Source of the DNA: Mucispirillum schaedleri ASF457
GTDB lineage: Bacteria > Chrysiogenota > Deferribacteres > Deferribacterales > Mucispirillaceae
Direction: 5' to 3'
Assembly: GCF_000487995.2 (NCBI RefSeq)
Contig: NZ_CP097562.1
Span: 741,001 to 805,000, forward strand
Length of the DNA: 64,000 bases
Shown: positions 41,985 to 50,711 of the stretch, piece by piece
Layout: the number at the start of each line of letters is the position of its first letter
How positions within the stretch are numbered: position 1 is the first letter of the stretch
Program-made: the position numbers and the translations under genes
The notes under the pieces: generated by a model
Seen by the model: only the letters and a program-made list of their open reading frames with translations
The model's database searches: none
What the model was told of the DNA's origin: nothing

Positions 41985-43535
41985 CTAAATATTACTTCCT
42001 TTATCCATTTGTAAAAGCATATTTCGTGTCATATATTTTTTCACATTAAACACTTTTTCAGATAAACTAACCTTTGCTCTGTGTGGCTTTACAATTCTTT
42101 TGTATGACCAGTCAAGACAATCCAGCTCATTTTTAGAATTCTGCCTTATTTCAAGCAAAGACTGGCTGCTGTATCTGCTTTCAAATGAGCTTATGTTTCC
42201 ATTGCTTGTATAAACAAGCGACTGTCTTGGCTCGCCTATAATAAATGCAGAACTGTTTACCATATATTTACTGTCATCAAAAATATGCAGAAACCTGCTT
42301 GTGTTTTTATAATCTTCATCATAAAAATATATAAGCGATGTTACATATTCCCCATTTTTATCTTTAACAAATGCACTTCTAAGATTACCGGGTATTGTTG
42401 TCTTCTCATTATGGTTAGATATTTTTAATATATAACTGTTTTCAAGCTCTGATATTTTGCATACTCCACCTAGTGCAGGGTCTCCCCATGCTGTTGCACC
42501 TTTTGTGCCTATGCCAAATGATATATGTTTTATTATATGGCTTTTACCTGCCTGATTAAACTGAGTAAAAATATCCTGAATACTGTTTTCTTCTAAATCA
42601 TTGCTTAAAACGACTGTAACTTTTTTTGTTTCAAGCTGCTCTGATAACTGCTCATAAGCCTGCACTGCAAGATATGCTAAATCGCCGCTGTCAATACGGA
42701 CACCAATTTTCTCCCAGTCATTAGACAATATCATTTTATTTTTATGCTTTAAAAATGCCTTTACTGCATTTTTTAAACCGCTTTCAAGAGTGTTTATAGT
42801 ATCTATTAATAATACAGGCTTGTCTGAATTAATTTCAAGCCATTTATCAAATGCGTCATACTCAGAATCAAATGACTGAATAAATTCATGTCCCATAGTG
42901 CCTGATGACGGTATGCCAAAAATGTTATTTACTTCACAGTTACTTGTGCCGTTAATACCTGCAATATAGGAATAAAGTGATGCTTTTAAACTGTTTTGAG
43001 CCCTGCGTCTGCCAAACTCCATAATAGGACATTCGCAGGCGGCTTTTTTTATTCTGTGCCATTTTGTAGCAACTAAACTTGCAAAATTCATTTCAGAAAG
43101 CAGTATGCCTTCTAATATTCTTGCATCATGCAGGTTAGTTTCTAATATAATAATAGGCTCGTTAGGGAAAGCTATAGTGTTCTCTGGAAGAGCATATATT
43201 TTAACAGCCAGCTTATCCCTTGTTTTAAGATAGTCTGTGTATTCTTTTTTATAACCTTTATTTTCCAGATAAGAAGTTATCTGTTTATACGAAAAATTTT
43301 CCACTTTTGATAAAAATGCCGTAAGACCAGCAGTAATAATATATGAACTGCCAAATGGTGCAGTTCTGTAAAAATATGATTTTACTGCCTTTTTATTATG
43401 AATATTTAAAAGCACATCAGTTTGTGCCATAACAAGATGATACTCATCAAAAGGCAGCAGCTCATCAAACATTTTTGTTTTTAGAAATATATCTTTAAGG
43501 GGTGTATTTAAAAGCCTGTTTTCAAAATTAATCAT
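41985..43535 (-). CDS. pncB: nicotinate phosphoribosyltransferase
   Basis: 516 residues. Family features: N-terminal YHLVMAQTDVLLNIHNKKAVKSYFYRTAPFGSSYIITAGL, the EFGRRRAQ motif at ~170, GTSNCEVNNIFGIPSSGTMGHEFIQSF (substrate pocket with the phosphorylated-His region), RIDSGDLAYLAVQAYEQL and GIGTKGATAWGDPALGGVCKI for phosphate binding. Converts nicotinate and PRPP to nicotinate mononucleotide. The start overlaps the nicotinamidase gene by 8 bases, so the two successive Preiss-Handler salvage steps are co-translated. Confidence 0.95.
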   Translation of the reverse strand: MINFENRLLNTPLKDIFLKTKMFDELLPFDEYHLVMAQTDVLLNIHNKKAVKSYFYRTAPFGSSYIITAGLTAFLSKVENFSYKQITSYLENKGYKKEYTDYLKTRDKLAVKIYALPENTIAFPNEPIIILETNLHDARILEGILLSEMNFASLVATKWHRIKKAACECPIMEFGRRRAQNSLKASLYSYIAGINGTSNCEVNNIFGIPSSGTMGHEFIQSFDSEYDAFDKWLEINSDKPVLLIDTINTLESGLKNAVKAFLKHKNKMILSNDWEKIGVRIDSGDLAYLAVQAYEQLSEQLETKKVTVVLSNDLEENSIQDIFTQFNQAGKSHIIKHISFGIGTKGATAWGDPALGGVCKISELENSYILKISNHNEKTTIPGNLRSAFVKDKNGEYVTSLIYFYDEDYKNTSRFLHIFDDSKYMVNSSAFIIGEPRQSLVYTSNGNISSFESRYSSQSLLEIRQNSKNELDCLDWSYKRIVKPHRAKVSLSEKVFNVKKYMTRNMLLQMDKGSNI

Positions 43536-44337
43536 TAAAAAATACTCTCATATCAGTTGTTTTCATAACTCTTATACCTAAATCAAATGCTCTGTCTAAA
43601 AATATTTCTGATAAATATTCAAATCCATCTACTGATGATACAGCATCTTCTAGTAAAACAAATTTTTTAAAATCTTTTGAAATATATTTTGCAATATCAA
43701 GCAGAGAGTTTGCAACACAATGGCTTAGTGCTTCCCCTGCTACTAATATCATATCATTTGCAGCTACAGTATGGGCTATACGGGAACTTGCATATATATT
43801 ATCCTTTTCTCCCATACTTACATCTGCTCTTAATACAGAATACTGCTCTGTAAAAGAGTTAGTGCTTTTATAGATATATTCTGTTGCATTATATTTTTCA
43901 GAATTATATCTTTCTATCGCATCAAAAAGCGGCTTATAGATATTTGCACCATTTGAGCCAATAATACAATGCGGCGGCCAGATACAAAGCTCATATCTTC
44001 CGTTATTTTCAAGCTCCCATACATAATATTCTGCCAGTTTCTGATAAGCTGGCACTGCTGCATAATATCTGCCTGATAATACATCCTGCTTTTTTATAAT
44101 TGTAAAAAATTCAGGATGAGTGCCTGTTTTACTGTCTATCCAGAAAACGGGACTTGCAATGTGAAAACTTTTATGCACATCAAAAGTAATTGTAATGCCG
44201 CTTAAATGCTGCCTGTATGTATCAATAAAGTCAGCAAGCCTTTGCATATCCTGCTCTGCACCTTTAACATACAATGCACCATCTGGGTCACAAAAATCAT
44301 TCTGTGGATCTATTATTAAAAGATGAATTTTCTGCAT
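43528..44337 (-). CDS. pncA: nicotinamidase-like isochorismatase-fold hydrolase
   Basis: 269 residues from the ATG at 44337, which has AAGGAA 7 bases upstream; a longer frame to 44409 lacks a ribosome site. Isochorismatase fold with IIDPQNDFCDPDGALYVKGA (catalytic Asp10), WPPHCIIGSNGANIY (conserved before the oxyanion site) and the nucleophile in VAGEALSHCVANSLLDI. Hydrolyses nicotinamide to nicotinate, the substrate of the next gene's enzyme. A little longer than E. coli PncA (~213). Gene pairing makes the nicotinamidase assignment stronger than sequence alone. Confidence 0.9.
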   Translation of the reverse strand: MQKIHLLIIDPQNDFCDPDGALYVKGAEQDMQRLADFIDTYRQHLSGITITFDVHKSFHIASPVFWIDSKTGTHPEFFTIIKKQDVLSGRYYAAVPAYQKLAEYYVWELENNGRYELCIWPPHCIIGSNGANIYKPLFDAIERYNSEKYNATEYIYKSTNSFTEQYSVLRADVSMGEKDNIYASSRIAHTVAANDMILVAGEALSHCVANSLLDIAKYISKDFKKFVLLEDAVSSVDGFEYLSEIFLDRAFDLGIRVMKTTDMRVFFND

Positions 44338-44604
44338 TCTAATATTCCTTATTAAAATTATTTTATTATTATACAATGTATATATATAAAAATCAAGTTT
44401 GTTACTCAAAATTTTTTAACAGGACAGGCTTGATTTATACTACCACTTTTCTATTTTTTGTGATAATATATATTAACTTGTTTATTTCATAATCCAGTTA
44501 TAAAATTTAAAACTGCATTATTGCCAGAATTTTTAAAATAATTATTGCAATTTAAGCAATATTTAATGATAATTGATTAAATATTATTTTTAGCGAGGTC
44601 AGCT

Positions 44605-46245
44605 ATGTACGAAAAATGGAAAGAACAGTATGAAAAAACAATCAGTAAATTTCCTGAGCGTAAAAAAGTTTTTAAAACTACTTCCGGATATGTTGTAAAG
44701 CCTTTCTACACTCCAGCAGATATTCCTGATTTTGATTACGAAAAAAAACTTGGTTATCCAAGCATTTATCCACTTACAAGGGGTGTTCAGCCTACTATGT
44801 ATCGCGGTCGTTTTTGGACAATGCGTCAGTATGCAGGCTTTGCAACAGCAGAAGAATCAAATAAAAGATACAGATATCTGCTTGACCAGGGGACAACAGG
44901 GCTTTCAGTAGCTTTTGACCTGCCAACTCAAATTGGTTATGATTCTGATGACCCAATGGCATCAGGAGAAGTTGGTAAAGTTGGTGTTGCTATTGACTCT
45001 CTTGCTGATATTGAAACATTATTTAATGGCATACCGCTTGATAAAGTTTCTACATCTATGACTATTAATGCAACAGCTTCATATCTTTTATCATGCTATA
45101 TTGCTGTTGGTGAAAAACAAGGGGTTTCCTCTGATAAATTAGCAGGAACTATCCAAAACGATATATTAAAAGAATATATGGCTCGCGGCACATACCGTTT
45201 CCCACCTACTCAGTCTATGAGATTAATCACTGATATTTTCTCTTTCTGTAAAGATAATGTTCCTTTATGGAATACTATCAGTATCAGCGGATATCATATA
45301 AGGGAAGCAGGAAGTGATGCTGTGCAGGAAGTTGCATTTACACTTGCAGACGGTATAGCTTATGTTGATGCGGCTATTAAAGCAGGACTTGATGTTGATG
45401 ATTTTGCAGGCAGGCTTTCTTTCTTCTTTAACTGTCATAATAACTTTATTGAAGAAGTTGCAAAATTTAGAGCAGCAAGAAGAATGTGGGCAAAAATTAT
45501 GACAGAAAGATTTAAAGCTAAAAAAGCAAAATCTACTATGCTTCGTTTCCATACTCAAACAGCAGGCTCTACATTAACAGCACAGCAGCCGCAAAATAAC
45601 ATTGTCCGTGTTGCACTGCAAACATTAGCAGCATGTATAGGCGGCACACAGTCTCTGCATACTAACTCTTATGATGAAGCTCTTGCTCTGCCTACAGAAG
45701 AATCTGTTCGCATAGCTTTAAGAACTCAGCAGATTGTGGCAAATGAATCTGGTGCAGCAGATACTATTGACCCACTTGCTGGTGCATATATGGTAGAAGC
45801 TATGACTGATGATATAGAAAAACGCGCATTTGAATATATCCAAAAAATAGATGACCTTGGCGGCATGATGCGTGCTATTGAGCAGGGTTTTCCACAAAGA
45901 GAAATCCAAAACAGTGCTTATGAATATCAAAAAGCTATAGAAGATGAAGATTTAATTATTGTTGGTGTGAATAAATATCATATAGATGAAGAACCACCTA
46001 AAGGTCTTTTAAAAATTGATTCTTCTGTTGAAGTAAGCCAAAAAGCAAAACTTAAAAACTTAAAAGAAACTCGTGATAATGATGCAGTTAAAAGAGCTCT
46101 TGCAGATTTAACAGCAGCTGCAAAAACAAACGAAAATTTAATGCCAAAAATCTTAAATGCAGTTAAAACTTATGCTACTCTTGGCGAAACAATTAATGCT
46201 TTAAAAGAAATATTTGGCGAATACAAAGAAAACATCGTATTATAA
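44605..46245 (+). CDS. methylmalonyl-CoA mutase, large-chain catalytic domain only
   Basis: 546 residues. TIM-barrel acyl-CoA mutase domain: [117 protein letters not shown] and [17 protein letters not shown]. It ends before the B12-binding domain, so it needs a separate small cobalamin-binding subunit, which is not adjacent: a terminator follows and no such gene is in the window. Interconverts methylmalonyl-CoA and succinyl-CoA (propionate route). GAGG precedes the ATG. Confidence 0.92.
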   Translation: MYEKWKEQYEKTISKFPERKKVFKTTSGYVVKPFYTPADIPDFDYEKKLGYPSIYPLTRGVQPTMYRGRFWTMRQYAGFATAEESNKRYRYLLDQGTTGLSVAFDLPTQIGYDSDDPMASGEVGKVGVAIDSLADIETLFNGIPLDKVSTSMTINATASYLLSCYIAVGEKQGVSSDKLAGTIQNDILKEYMARGTYRFPPTQSMRLITDIFSFCKDNVPLWNTISISGYHIREAGSDAVQEVAFTLADGIAYVDAAIKAGLDVDDFAGRLSFFFNCHNNFIEEVAKFRAARRMWAKIMTERFKAKKAKSTMLRFHTQTAGSTLTAQQPQNNIVRVALQTLAACIGGTQSLHTNSYDEALALPTEESVRIALRTQQIVANESGAADTIDPLAGAYMVEAMTDDIEKRAFEYIQKIDDLGGMMRAIEQGFPQREIQNSAYEYQKAIEDEDLIIVGVNKYHIDEEPPKGLLKIDSSVEVSQKAKLKNLKETRDNDAVKRALADLTAAAKTNENLMPKILNAVKTYATLGETINALKEIFGEYKENIVL

Positions 46246-46274
46246 AATCAAAAGCCTTTCTGCAATTGATGAGA

Positions 46275-46303
46275 ACCCCATTTATTGGACAAATAAATGG
46301 GGT
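46275..46303 (+). terminator. terminator of the methylmalonyl-CoA mutase gene
   Basis: Perfect 12-bp arms ACCCCATTTATT / AATAAATGGGGT with a 5-base loop, followed by GTTTTTATG. Closely similar in stem sequence to the RND-operon terminator at 24.4 kb. Confidence 0.9.
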
Positions 46304-46445
46304 GTTTTTATGTCATGCAGAATTAAATATTTTTATTAATCAGTTCTGGTTTTAGGCATTCTTTTAAAAAATACATTAAATCTTGATATACTTTAATAAT
46401 ATATATTATTCTTTAATACAATTAATTTATGGTATATTTGACATA

Positions 46446-47306
46446 TCAAGGAACTGTTGGAAATATGTTATCTGGTATTGTTATACCAAGAGAAACTGAA
46501 ATATAATTTATAAGACTGTCTTCTGTAATTTGCGATTTATCATCACGCAGACTTGCTGCAAGCTCACCAAAAACACTGCTGAAACTGTCCTGCCCCAGTA
46601 AATCACCAAGCATTGCTGCTGCATCTTCTGAAAGTTTAAGTCCACTGTCTAAATTATAAAGAAATAAATTATATTCCTTTAAAAATGAAGGTAAACCAAG
46701 CCCTACAACAGTTGGATTAACATCCTTGCCAAAGTCTGTAAGACCTTCTTCTGTAAGCTGCAGTTCATTAGAACCACCCCCACTTGAATTTAAAAGCATA
46801 GCACTAATATTAACAACTGTTCCCATAGTGCCTGCAAGACCGCATAATGTAAGATTAGTATTATTTAAAGTATGATTTGATTGTGCAAGCTCTGTTTTAT
46901 AATCTGCACATATATTAATAGCTTTTTCATACTGTTTGTATAAATACATTGATGTATTCATATCTATCACATTATGTCCAATAACAGCCGCAGCTGTTCC
47001 ATAAATATCATTACCGCCAGTCTGCAATATGCTGTCAAGCCCTTTTACAATATCAAAGCCACTGCATGAAAGAACAGCACTAACATAACTATATAAATCC
47101 TTTTCACTAAGGGATACACTAGAATTAACATAGTCATCATAACGCTCAATAATTACATCACATTCATTTTTTAAAAAACGAAAATCAAAATCATCTATTA
47201 ATGCTTCTTTAGAACTGGTATTTTCTGCACCAGAATATATGCTTTCACCACAGCCTGTTAAAACAGAAAGAATTATTACCAGCAATATTCCAATATATTT
47301 ATTCAC
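46446..47306 (-). CDS. predicted lipoprotein, unknown
   Basis: 286 residues with lipobox LTG|C (MNKYIGILLVIILSVLTGCGES). The rest is helical and polar with small-residue-rich stretches (GNDIYGTAAAVIGHN, LAGTMGTVVNISAMLLNSSGGGSNELQL) and three further Cys (~49, 74 and 132, approximate). No domain recognised. Stand-alone gene between the mutase terminator and the IS481-like element; the element inserted about 90 bases upstream of its start, so its native promoter may be disrupted. Confidence 0.72.
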   Translation of the reverse strand: MNKYIGILLVIILSVLTGCGESIYSGAENTSSKEALIDDFDFRFLKNECDVIIERYDDYVNSSVSLSEKDLYSYVSAVLSCSGFDIVKGLDSILQTGGNDIYGTAAAVIGHNVIDMNTSMYLYKQYEKAINICADYKTELAQSNHTLNNTNLTLCGLAGTMGTVVNISAMLLNSSGGGSNELQLTEEGLTDFGKDVNPTVVGLGLPSFLKEYNLFLYNLDSGLKLSEDAAAMLGDLLGQDSFSSVFGELAASLRDDKSQITEDSLINYISVSLGITIPDNIFPTVP

Positions 47307-47368
47307 ATTTAATACTCCAAATATGCTTTTTAGATATTATAATACATATCGCATTTTTTATCAAGAAA

Positions 47369-47393
47369 TTTAGTATAAAATTAATATAGCTTA
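47369..47393 (+). repeat. left copy of a 25-bp direct repeat flanking the IS481-like element
   Basis: TTTAGTATAAAATTAATATA followed by GCTTA; identical to 48489-48513. Position next to the element end suggests a target duplication, although 25 bp is long for this family. Confidence 0.8.
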
Positions 47394-48488
47394 TCTTAAC
47401 TAACAGGACAAATGTTACACTTTTAGTAAAAAATAAATCTTAACTTAATATAAATCAAGCAATAATTTATTTTCAATAACAATCTCATATGGAGATTTAA
47501 AATTTAAGCATGTTTTAGCAGTATTATTATATCTATCTTCATGCTGTTTAAGAGCCTTAATTAATTCATCTTTGGAATAGAATTTATTATTTGCATATAA
47601 AATTTTTCCATCCTCTCTATGACTTCTTTCCACCTTTCCATTCTGCCAAGGTGAATAAGGTCTTATTCGTTTAATAGTATATCCTTTCTTTTCAGCTGTC
47701 TCTTCAAAATAGCTTTTCTTGTTTGTAACTTCCTTATCATTTACAAACTCATAGCCATTATCCACTTGAATTGTTTTTAGTGGAAAGCCAAATTTACTTT
47801 CCAGTTCGTCTAAAAACTTACCTGTTTCAAATGTGCTTTTTTCTTCTACTATTTCTAATACTCTCATTCTGCTGTATTCATCTATCGCTGTTATCTGATA
47901 ATATTTTTTACCATAGCTGGAAAACATTATACATTCCTGTGGAACATATTTTATATCTATCTGAACCTTGTCGCCTATATACTGACCTGTTATTGGTTCA
48001 TATCTTGTATAGCTCTTTTTTGACTTGTTTAATGACTTTAAGCCTTTCTTCCTTATCTGCATACACATACTGCCAAAACTACGATTATAACCAATTTCTA
48101 GAAGTCTGACATATACCTCCGCATTACCATACAAACCATGCTCGGCATATGTGTTAAATATTAAATCAAGCTCTTCTTTACTATGCTTATTTGGACTGGT
48201 TCTTGGTCTACGACTTTTAAAAGATAAACTCTGAACTGTTCCATCATATTTCTTTAAATGCCTGTATACAAACATACGGTTCACTTGATATTTGCGGGCT
48301 GCTTTCGTTGCTCCTTTTTTTAATGCATACTCACATAACCGTTGACGAAATCGCATTTCTTCTGTTATTATCACTTTATTCATTGTGATACCTCTTAGTT
48401 TAGTTTAGTTTTTTGCTTAATTTTATACTATATACTAAGAGGTATTTTTTTATACTTATTTTTGTAACATATGTCTCATAATCTTACA
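47394..48488 (-). mobile_element. IS481-like insertion sequence (about 1095 bp)
   Basis: Carries one transposase gene. End sequences pair as imperfect inverted repeats: GGACAAATGTTACA on the left and, reversed, GAGACATATGTTACA on the right, within a ~26-base alignable terminus. The ATGTCTC-containing end resembles those of other IS481-group elements. Flanked by a perfect 25-bp direct repeat (47369-47393 and 48489-48513). Exact ends are inferred from that repeat. Confidence 0.8.
47445..48383 (-). CDS. IS481-like DDE transposase
   Basis: 312 residues. N-terminal helix-turn-helix (ATKAARKYQVNRMFVYRHLKKYDG) and a second winged segment with the SFKSRRPRTSPNKHS linker typical of this family, followed by an rve integrase core with D143 (VQIDIKYVP), D208 (IQVDNGYEF) and E252 (GKVERSHRED). 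The gene looks intact. Its upstream side holds a GAGGTATC-type ribosome site (AGAGGT). Role: transposition of the 1.1-kb element. Confidence 0.95.
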   Translation of the reverse strand: MNKVIITEEMRFRQRLCEYALKKGATKAARKYQVNRMFVYRHLKKYDGTVQSLSFKSRRPRTSPNKHSKEELDLIFNTYAEHGLYGNAEVYVRLLEIGYNRSFGSMCMQIRKKGLKSLNKSKKSYTRYEPITGQYIGDKVQIDIKYVPQECIMFSSYGKKYYQITAIDEYSRMRVLEIVEEKSTFETGKFLDELESKFGFPLKTIQVDNGYEFVNDKEVTNKKSYFEETAEKKGYTIKRIRPYSPWQNGKVERSHREDGKILYANNKFYSKDELIKALKQHEDRYNNTAKTCLNFKSPYEIVIENKLLLDLY

Positions 48489-48513
48489 TTTAGTATAAAA
48501 TTAATATAGCTTA
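48489..48513 (+). repeat. right copy of the 25-bp direct repeat flanking the IS481-like element
   Basis: Identical to 47369-47393. It is immediately followed by TTAATTAAATTAG. Confidence 0.8.
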
Positions 48514-48581
48514 ATTAAATTAGTGCTTGAAAAAATTTATATTATTATATAAATTATAGTATAATTTTTTATGAGGATATT

Positions 48582-48947
48582 ATGGAGTCATTTTTTGATA
48601 TAAGTGATTTTGCAAACCTGATTATATATTTTGCAGTATTTATTGGTATTACAATCTATTCTGCATTTAAAACAAAAAATAAAAAATCAAACCAGAATGA
48701 TGATGAAAGTGTTATTATTCAAAACAGTAATCAGAACAATACAGATATAGAAACAAAATTAAAAAGCATTATAAGAAAAAAAAATAATCCATACCAAATA
48801 AACAGAAATAAAAACAATAATCCAATTTTTGCTAATTCTACTAACAACATAAGCTATACTCGCACTCTTATGATTTTTTTAGCTGTGGCAGCTGCTGCTG
48901 TTTTACTTATCGCATATTTTACAGGCACTTATGAAAGTTTTATGTAA
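48582..48947 (+). CDS. small membrane protein with two helices, unknown
   Basis: 121 residues: an N-terminal membrane helix (LIIYFAVFIGITIYSAF, ~13-29), a polar middle of ~60 residues extremely rich in Asn, Lys and Gln, and a second helix near the C-terminus (TLMIFLAVAAAAVLLIAYFTG, ~95-115). GAGGATATT lies directly before the ATG. No family recognised; the Asn-rich centre probably reflects A+T mutation bias. It is followed 34 bases later by the RNase H gene in the same direction. Confidence 0.7.
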   Translation: MESFFDISDFANLIIYFAVFIGITIYSAFKTKNKKSNQNDDESVIIQNSNQNNTDIETKLKSIIRKKNNPYQINRNKNNNPIFANSTNNISYTRTLMIFLAVAAAAVLLIAYFTGTYESFM

Positions 48948-48981
48948 AAATTATTTATTAGTAGTCTGGTTAATCTAAATA

Positions 48982-49575
48982 ATGTATTATGCAGTAAAAA
49001 AAGGCAGAGAAACAGGTATATTTGAAAGCTGGGAAGAATGCCAAAAACAAATCACTGGTTTTTCTGGAGCAGAATTTAAAAAATTTAAAATACTTCATCA
49101 AGCAGAAGAATATTTATCTGCTGACAGCTTAAATGATGAAAAAAATGATGATTTAAGCGGTCTTCATGCTTATATTGACGGCAGTTTTTCTGAAAAACAG
49201 ACAGAAGCTGGCTTTGGTGCCGTTATTTTATATAATGGAGAAATAATACACACAATAAAAGGCAGCAGCAAAAAATATATAGATATGCGTAATGTAGCAG
49301 GGGAACTTTTTGCAGCAGCTGTATCTATTAAATGGGCTGTAGAAAATAAATATAAAAGTATAACACTGCATCATGACTATTCAGGTATTGCTTACTGGGC
49401 AAAAGGACAGTGGAAACGCAAACAGGAAGGCACTATCAATTATAAAAAATTTATTGATGAAATATCTGAAAAAATAAATATTTATTTTGTAAAAGTAAAA
49501 GGACATTCTGGAGATATATATAATGATATGGCAGATAAACTTGCAAAAGAAGCAATAAATATTACAGATGAATAA
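48982..49575 (+). CDS. viroplasmin-domain ribonuclease H
   Basis: 197 residues. N-terminal ~45 residues are a viroplasmin/RNase H1 hybrid-binding domain (MYYAVKKGRETGIFESWEECQKQITGFSGAEFKKF). Residues ~57-195 form RNase HI with active-site Asp in HAYIDGSF, Glu in VAGELFAAAVSIKWA, Asp in LHHDYSGIAYW and Asp in DMADKLAKEA. Removes RNA from RNA-DNA hybrids in the cytosol. This fused form is common in Firmicutes and Bacteroidota. Only a weak ribosome site precedes the start, so coupling to the upstream small gene is possible. A tRNA gene follows. Confidence 0.93.
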   Translation: MYYAVKKGRETGIFESWEECQKQITGFSGAEFKKFKILHQAEEYLSADSLNDEKNDDLSGLHAYIDGSFSEKQTEAGFGAVILYNGEIIHTIKGSSKKYIDMRNVAGELFAAAVSIKWAVENKYKSITLHHDYSGIAYWAKGQWKRKQEGTINYKKFIDEISEKINIYFVKVKGHSGDIYNDMADKLAKEAINITDE

Positions 49576-49647
49576 GGAATAATATGAAAAGTATTGACAA
49601 ATGAATATTATTTATGTTTAATCATTTATCAAATTTATAGTTTATAA

Positions 49648-49729
49648 GCCGAAGTGGCGGAATGGTAGACGCAGCGGACTCAAAATCCGCCGATTTTTAA
49701 TCGTAGGGGTTCAAGTCCCCTCTTCGGTA
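49648..49729 (+). tRNA. tRNA-Leu (anticodon CAA)
   Basis: Class II cloverleaf of 82 bases. Acceptor arms GCCGAAG / CTTCGGT (one G-T at the end) with discriminator A; D-arm GGCGGAATGGTAGACGC; anticodon stem GCGGA / TCCGC with loop CTCAAAA, giving anticodon CAA for UUG codons; long variable arm CGATT..AATCG; T-arm GGGGTTCAAGTCCCC. The 3' CCA is not encoded. Confidence 0.97.
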
Positions 49730-49757
49730 TAATCATCAAAAATATACCCAAATAAGT

Positions 49758-50182
49758 GAACTTATTCAAAATTTTTTTCTCACATTCATTTTAAGCCTGA
49801 TTTTAAAGGTGAAAAATCTAAATTATATATATTAAAGCAGTGTATAACATATTTAAAACTATCTAACTTTTTAGATACTTCGCCTTGCAGGCTCAGTATG
49901 ACCTAGAGCTTTCACATTGCAGTAAGATACGGAAACAGGCTCAGGACGAGCTGTCTTTAGTAAGCGATAGACGAACTTATTTCGGCAGAGGGTGATTTAA
50001 AAAATTTATGGATGAATTTTTTAATACAAATTTATTAAGTCATTTTGAGCCTGACTTTAAGGCGAAAAATCTAAATTATATATATTAAAGCAGTGCATAG
50101 CATATTTAAAACTATATAGCTTTTTATTTACTCAGCCTTATCATTCTCAGTATAACTGATATGCAAAATTTTTAAGTAAGTC
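49758..50182 (+). repeat. composite dispersed-repeat block bounded by IS-end-like inverted sequences (possible MITE)
   Basis: Left border GAACTTATTCAAAATTTTTT matches the IS3-family end GAACTTACCCAAAAATTTTG at 16 of 20 positions. Right border CAAAATTTTTAAGTAAGTC (50164-50182) is, inverted, almost the IS end (two substitutions and one gap). Between them lie module B, module A, the GGCTC hairpin, the CGAA/TTCG hairpin, the A+T palindrome (49997-50024) and a second module B. No gene inside. No target duplication seen. This block accounts for most of the spacer 49730-50297. Confidence 0.65.
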
Positions 50183-50297
50183 TATTTTATTCATCATAAG
50201 ATTATAATATTTGATAAGTAGAAATACATCTAATATATAAATATGTTATTACAGTTTTAATCAAAAATATAAGTAATGCAGATTTTTAATATTTATC

Positions 50298-50711
50298 TTA
50301 TAGTATGCTTATATCCATAATGTCATCAATATTAATTTTTGTATCATTAACAATAATAAGTCTGTTATAAGTATCTATTTTTTTGATAATGCCAGTTACT
50401 TTTACAAATCTGCCACCGCTTTTTCTCTCATCTGCTATAAAATATTTTACATATATATTATTTACAGCATTAGTATTATATAAAATATTCTGCAAAATAT
50501 AATTAATTCTTTCCTTTTCTTCTTCATCAAGACTGTAAGATGTTTCTGTAATTCTTTCTGTTTCTTTCACAGCTTCGCTATGACCTGGCAGGGCAGAAAA
50601 TGGTGCAAACTGGGCAGCACGATTTAATACATTCATTGGAGCATGTATATTAGATATTCTGTGTGGCATATTTATAATATCCCCATAATATTTACAGCTG
50701 TCATTATCCAT
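50298..50711 (-). CDS. YolD-like protein
   Basis: 137 residues. The segment NVLNRAAQFAPFSALPGHSEAVKETERIT is the YolD-family signature (RxxQFxPFxALxGxxE). The C-terminal half forms a small beta domain (AVNNIYVKYFIADERKSGGRFVKVTGIIKKIDTYNRLIIVNDTKINIDDIMDISIL). In Gram-positive bacteria YolD proteins pair with Y-family polymerases of the UvrX/YqjW type. Here its ATG overlaps the polymerase stop by one base (TAATG), a direct sign of translational coupling. Presumed accessory factor in lesion bypass. Confidence 0.9.
   Translation of the reverse strand: MDNDSCKYYGDIINMPHRISNIHAPMNVLNRAAQFAPFSALPGHSEAVKETERITETSYSLDEEEKERINYILQNILYNTNAVNNIYVKYFIADERKSGGRFVKVTGIIKKIDTYNRLIIVNDTKINIDDIMDISIL

Noticed and set aside
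47394-48488. Interpretation of the 25-bp direct repeats as a phage or integrative-element attachment site
   Set aside because: The enclosed DNA holds only one DDE transposase with element-like ends; no tyrosine or serine recombinase is present, and the adjacent genes are not tRNA genes.
49648-50182. Integration of the repeat block at the tRNA-Leu 3' end as an attachment site
   Set aside because: No copy of the tRNA 3' end is seen at the far border of the block and no integrase is nearby.
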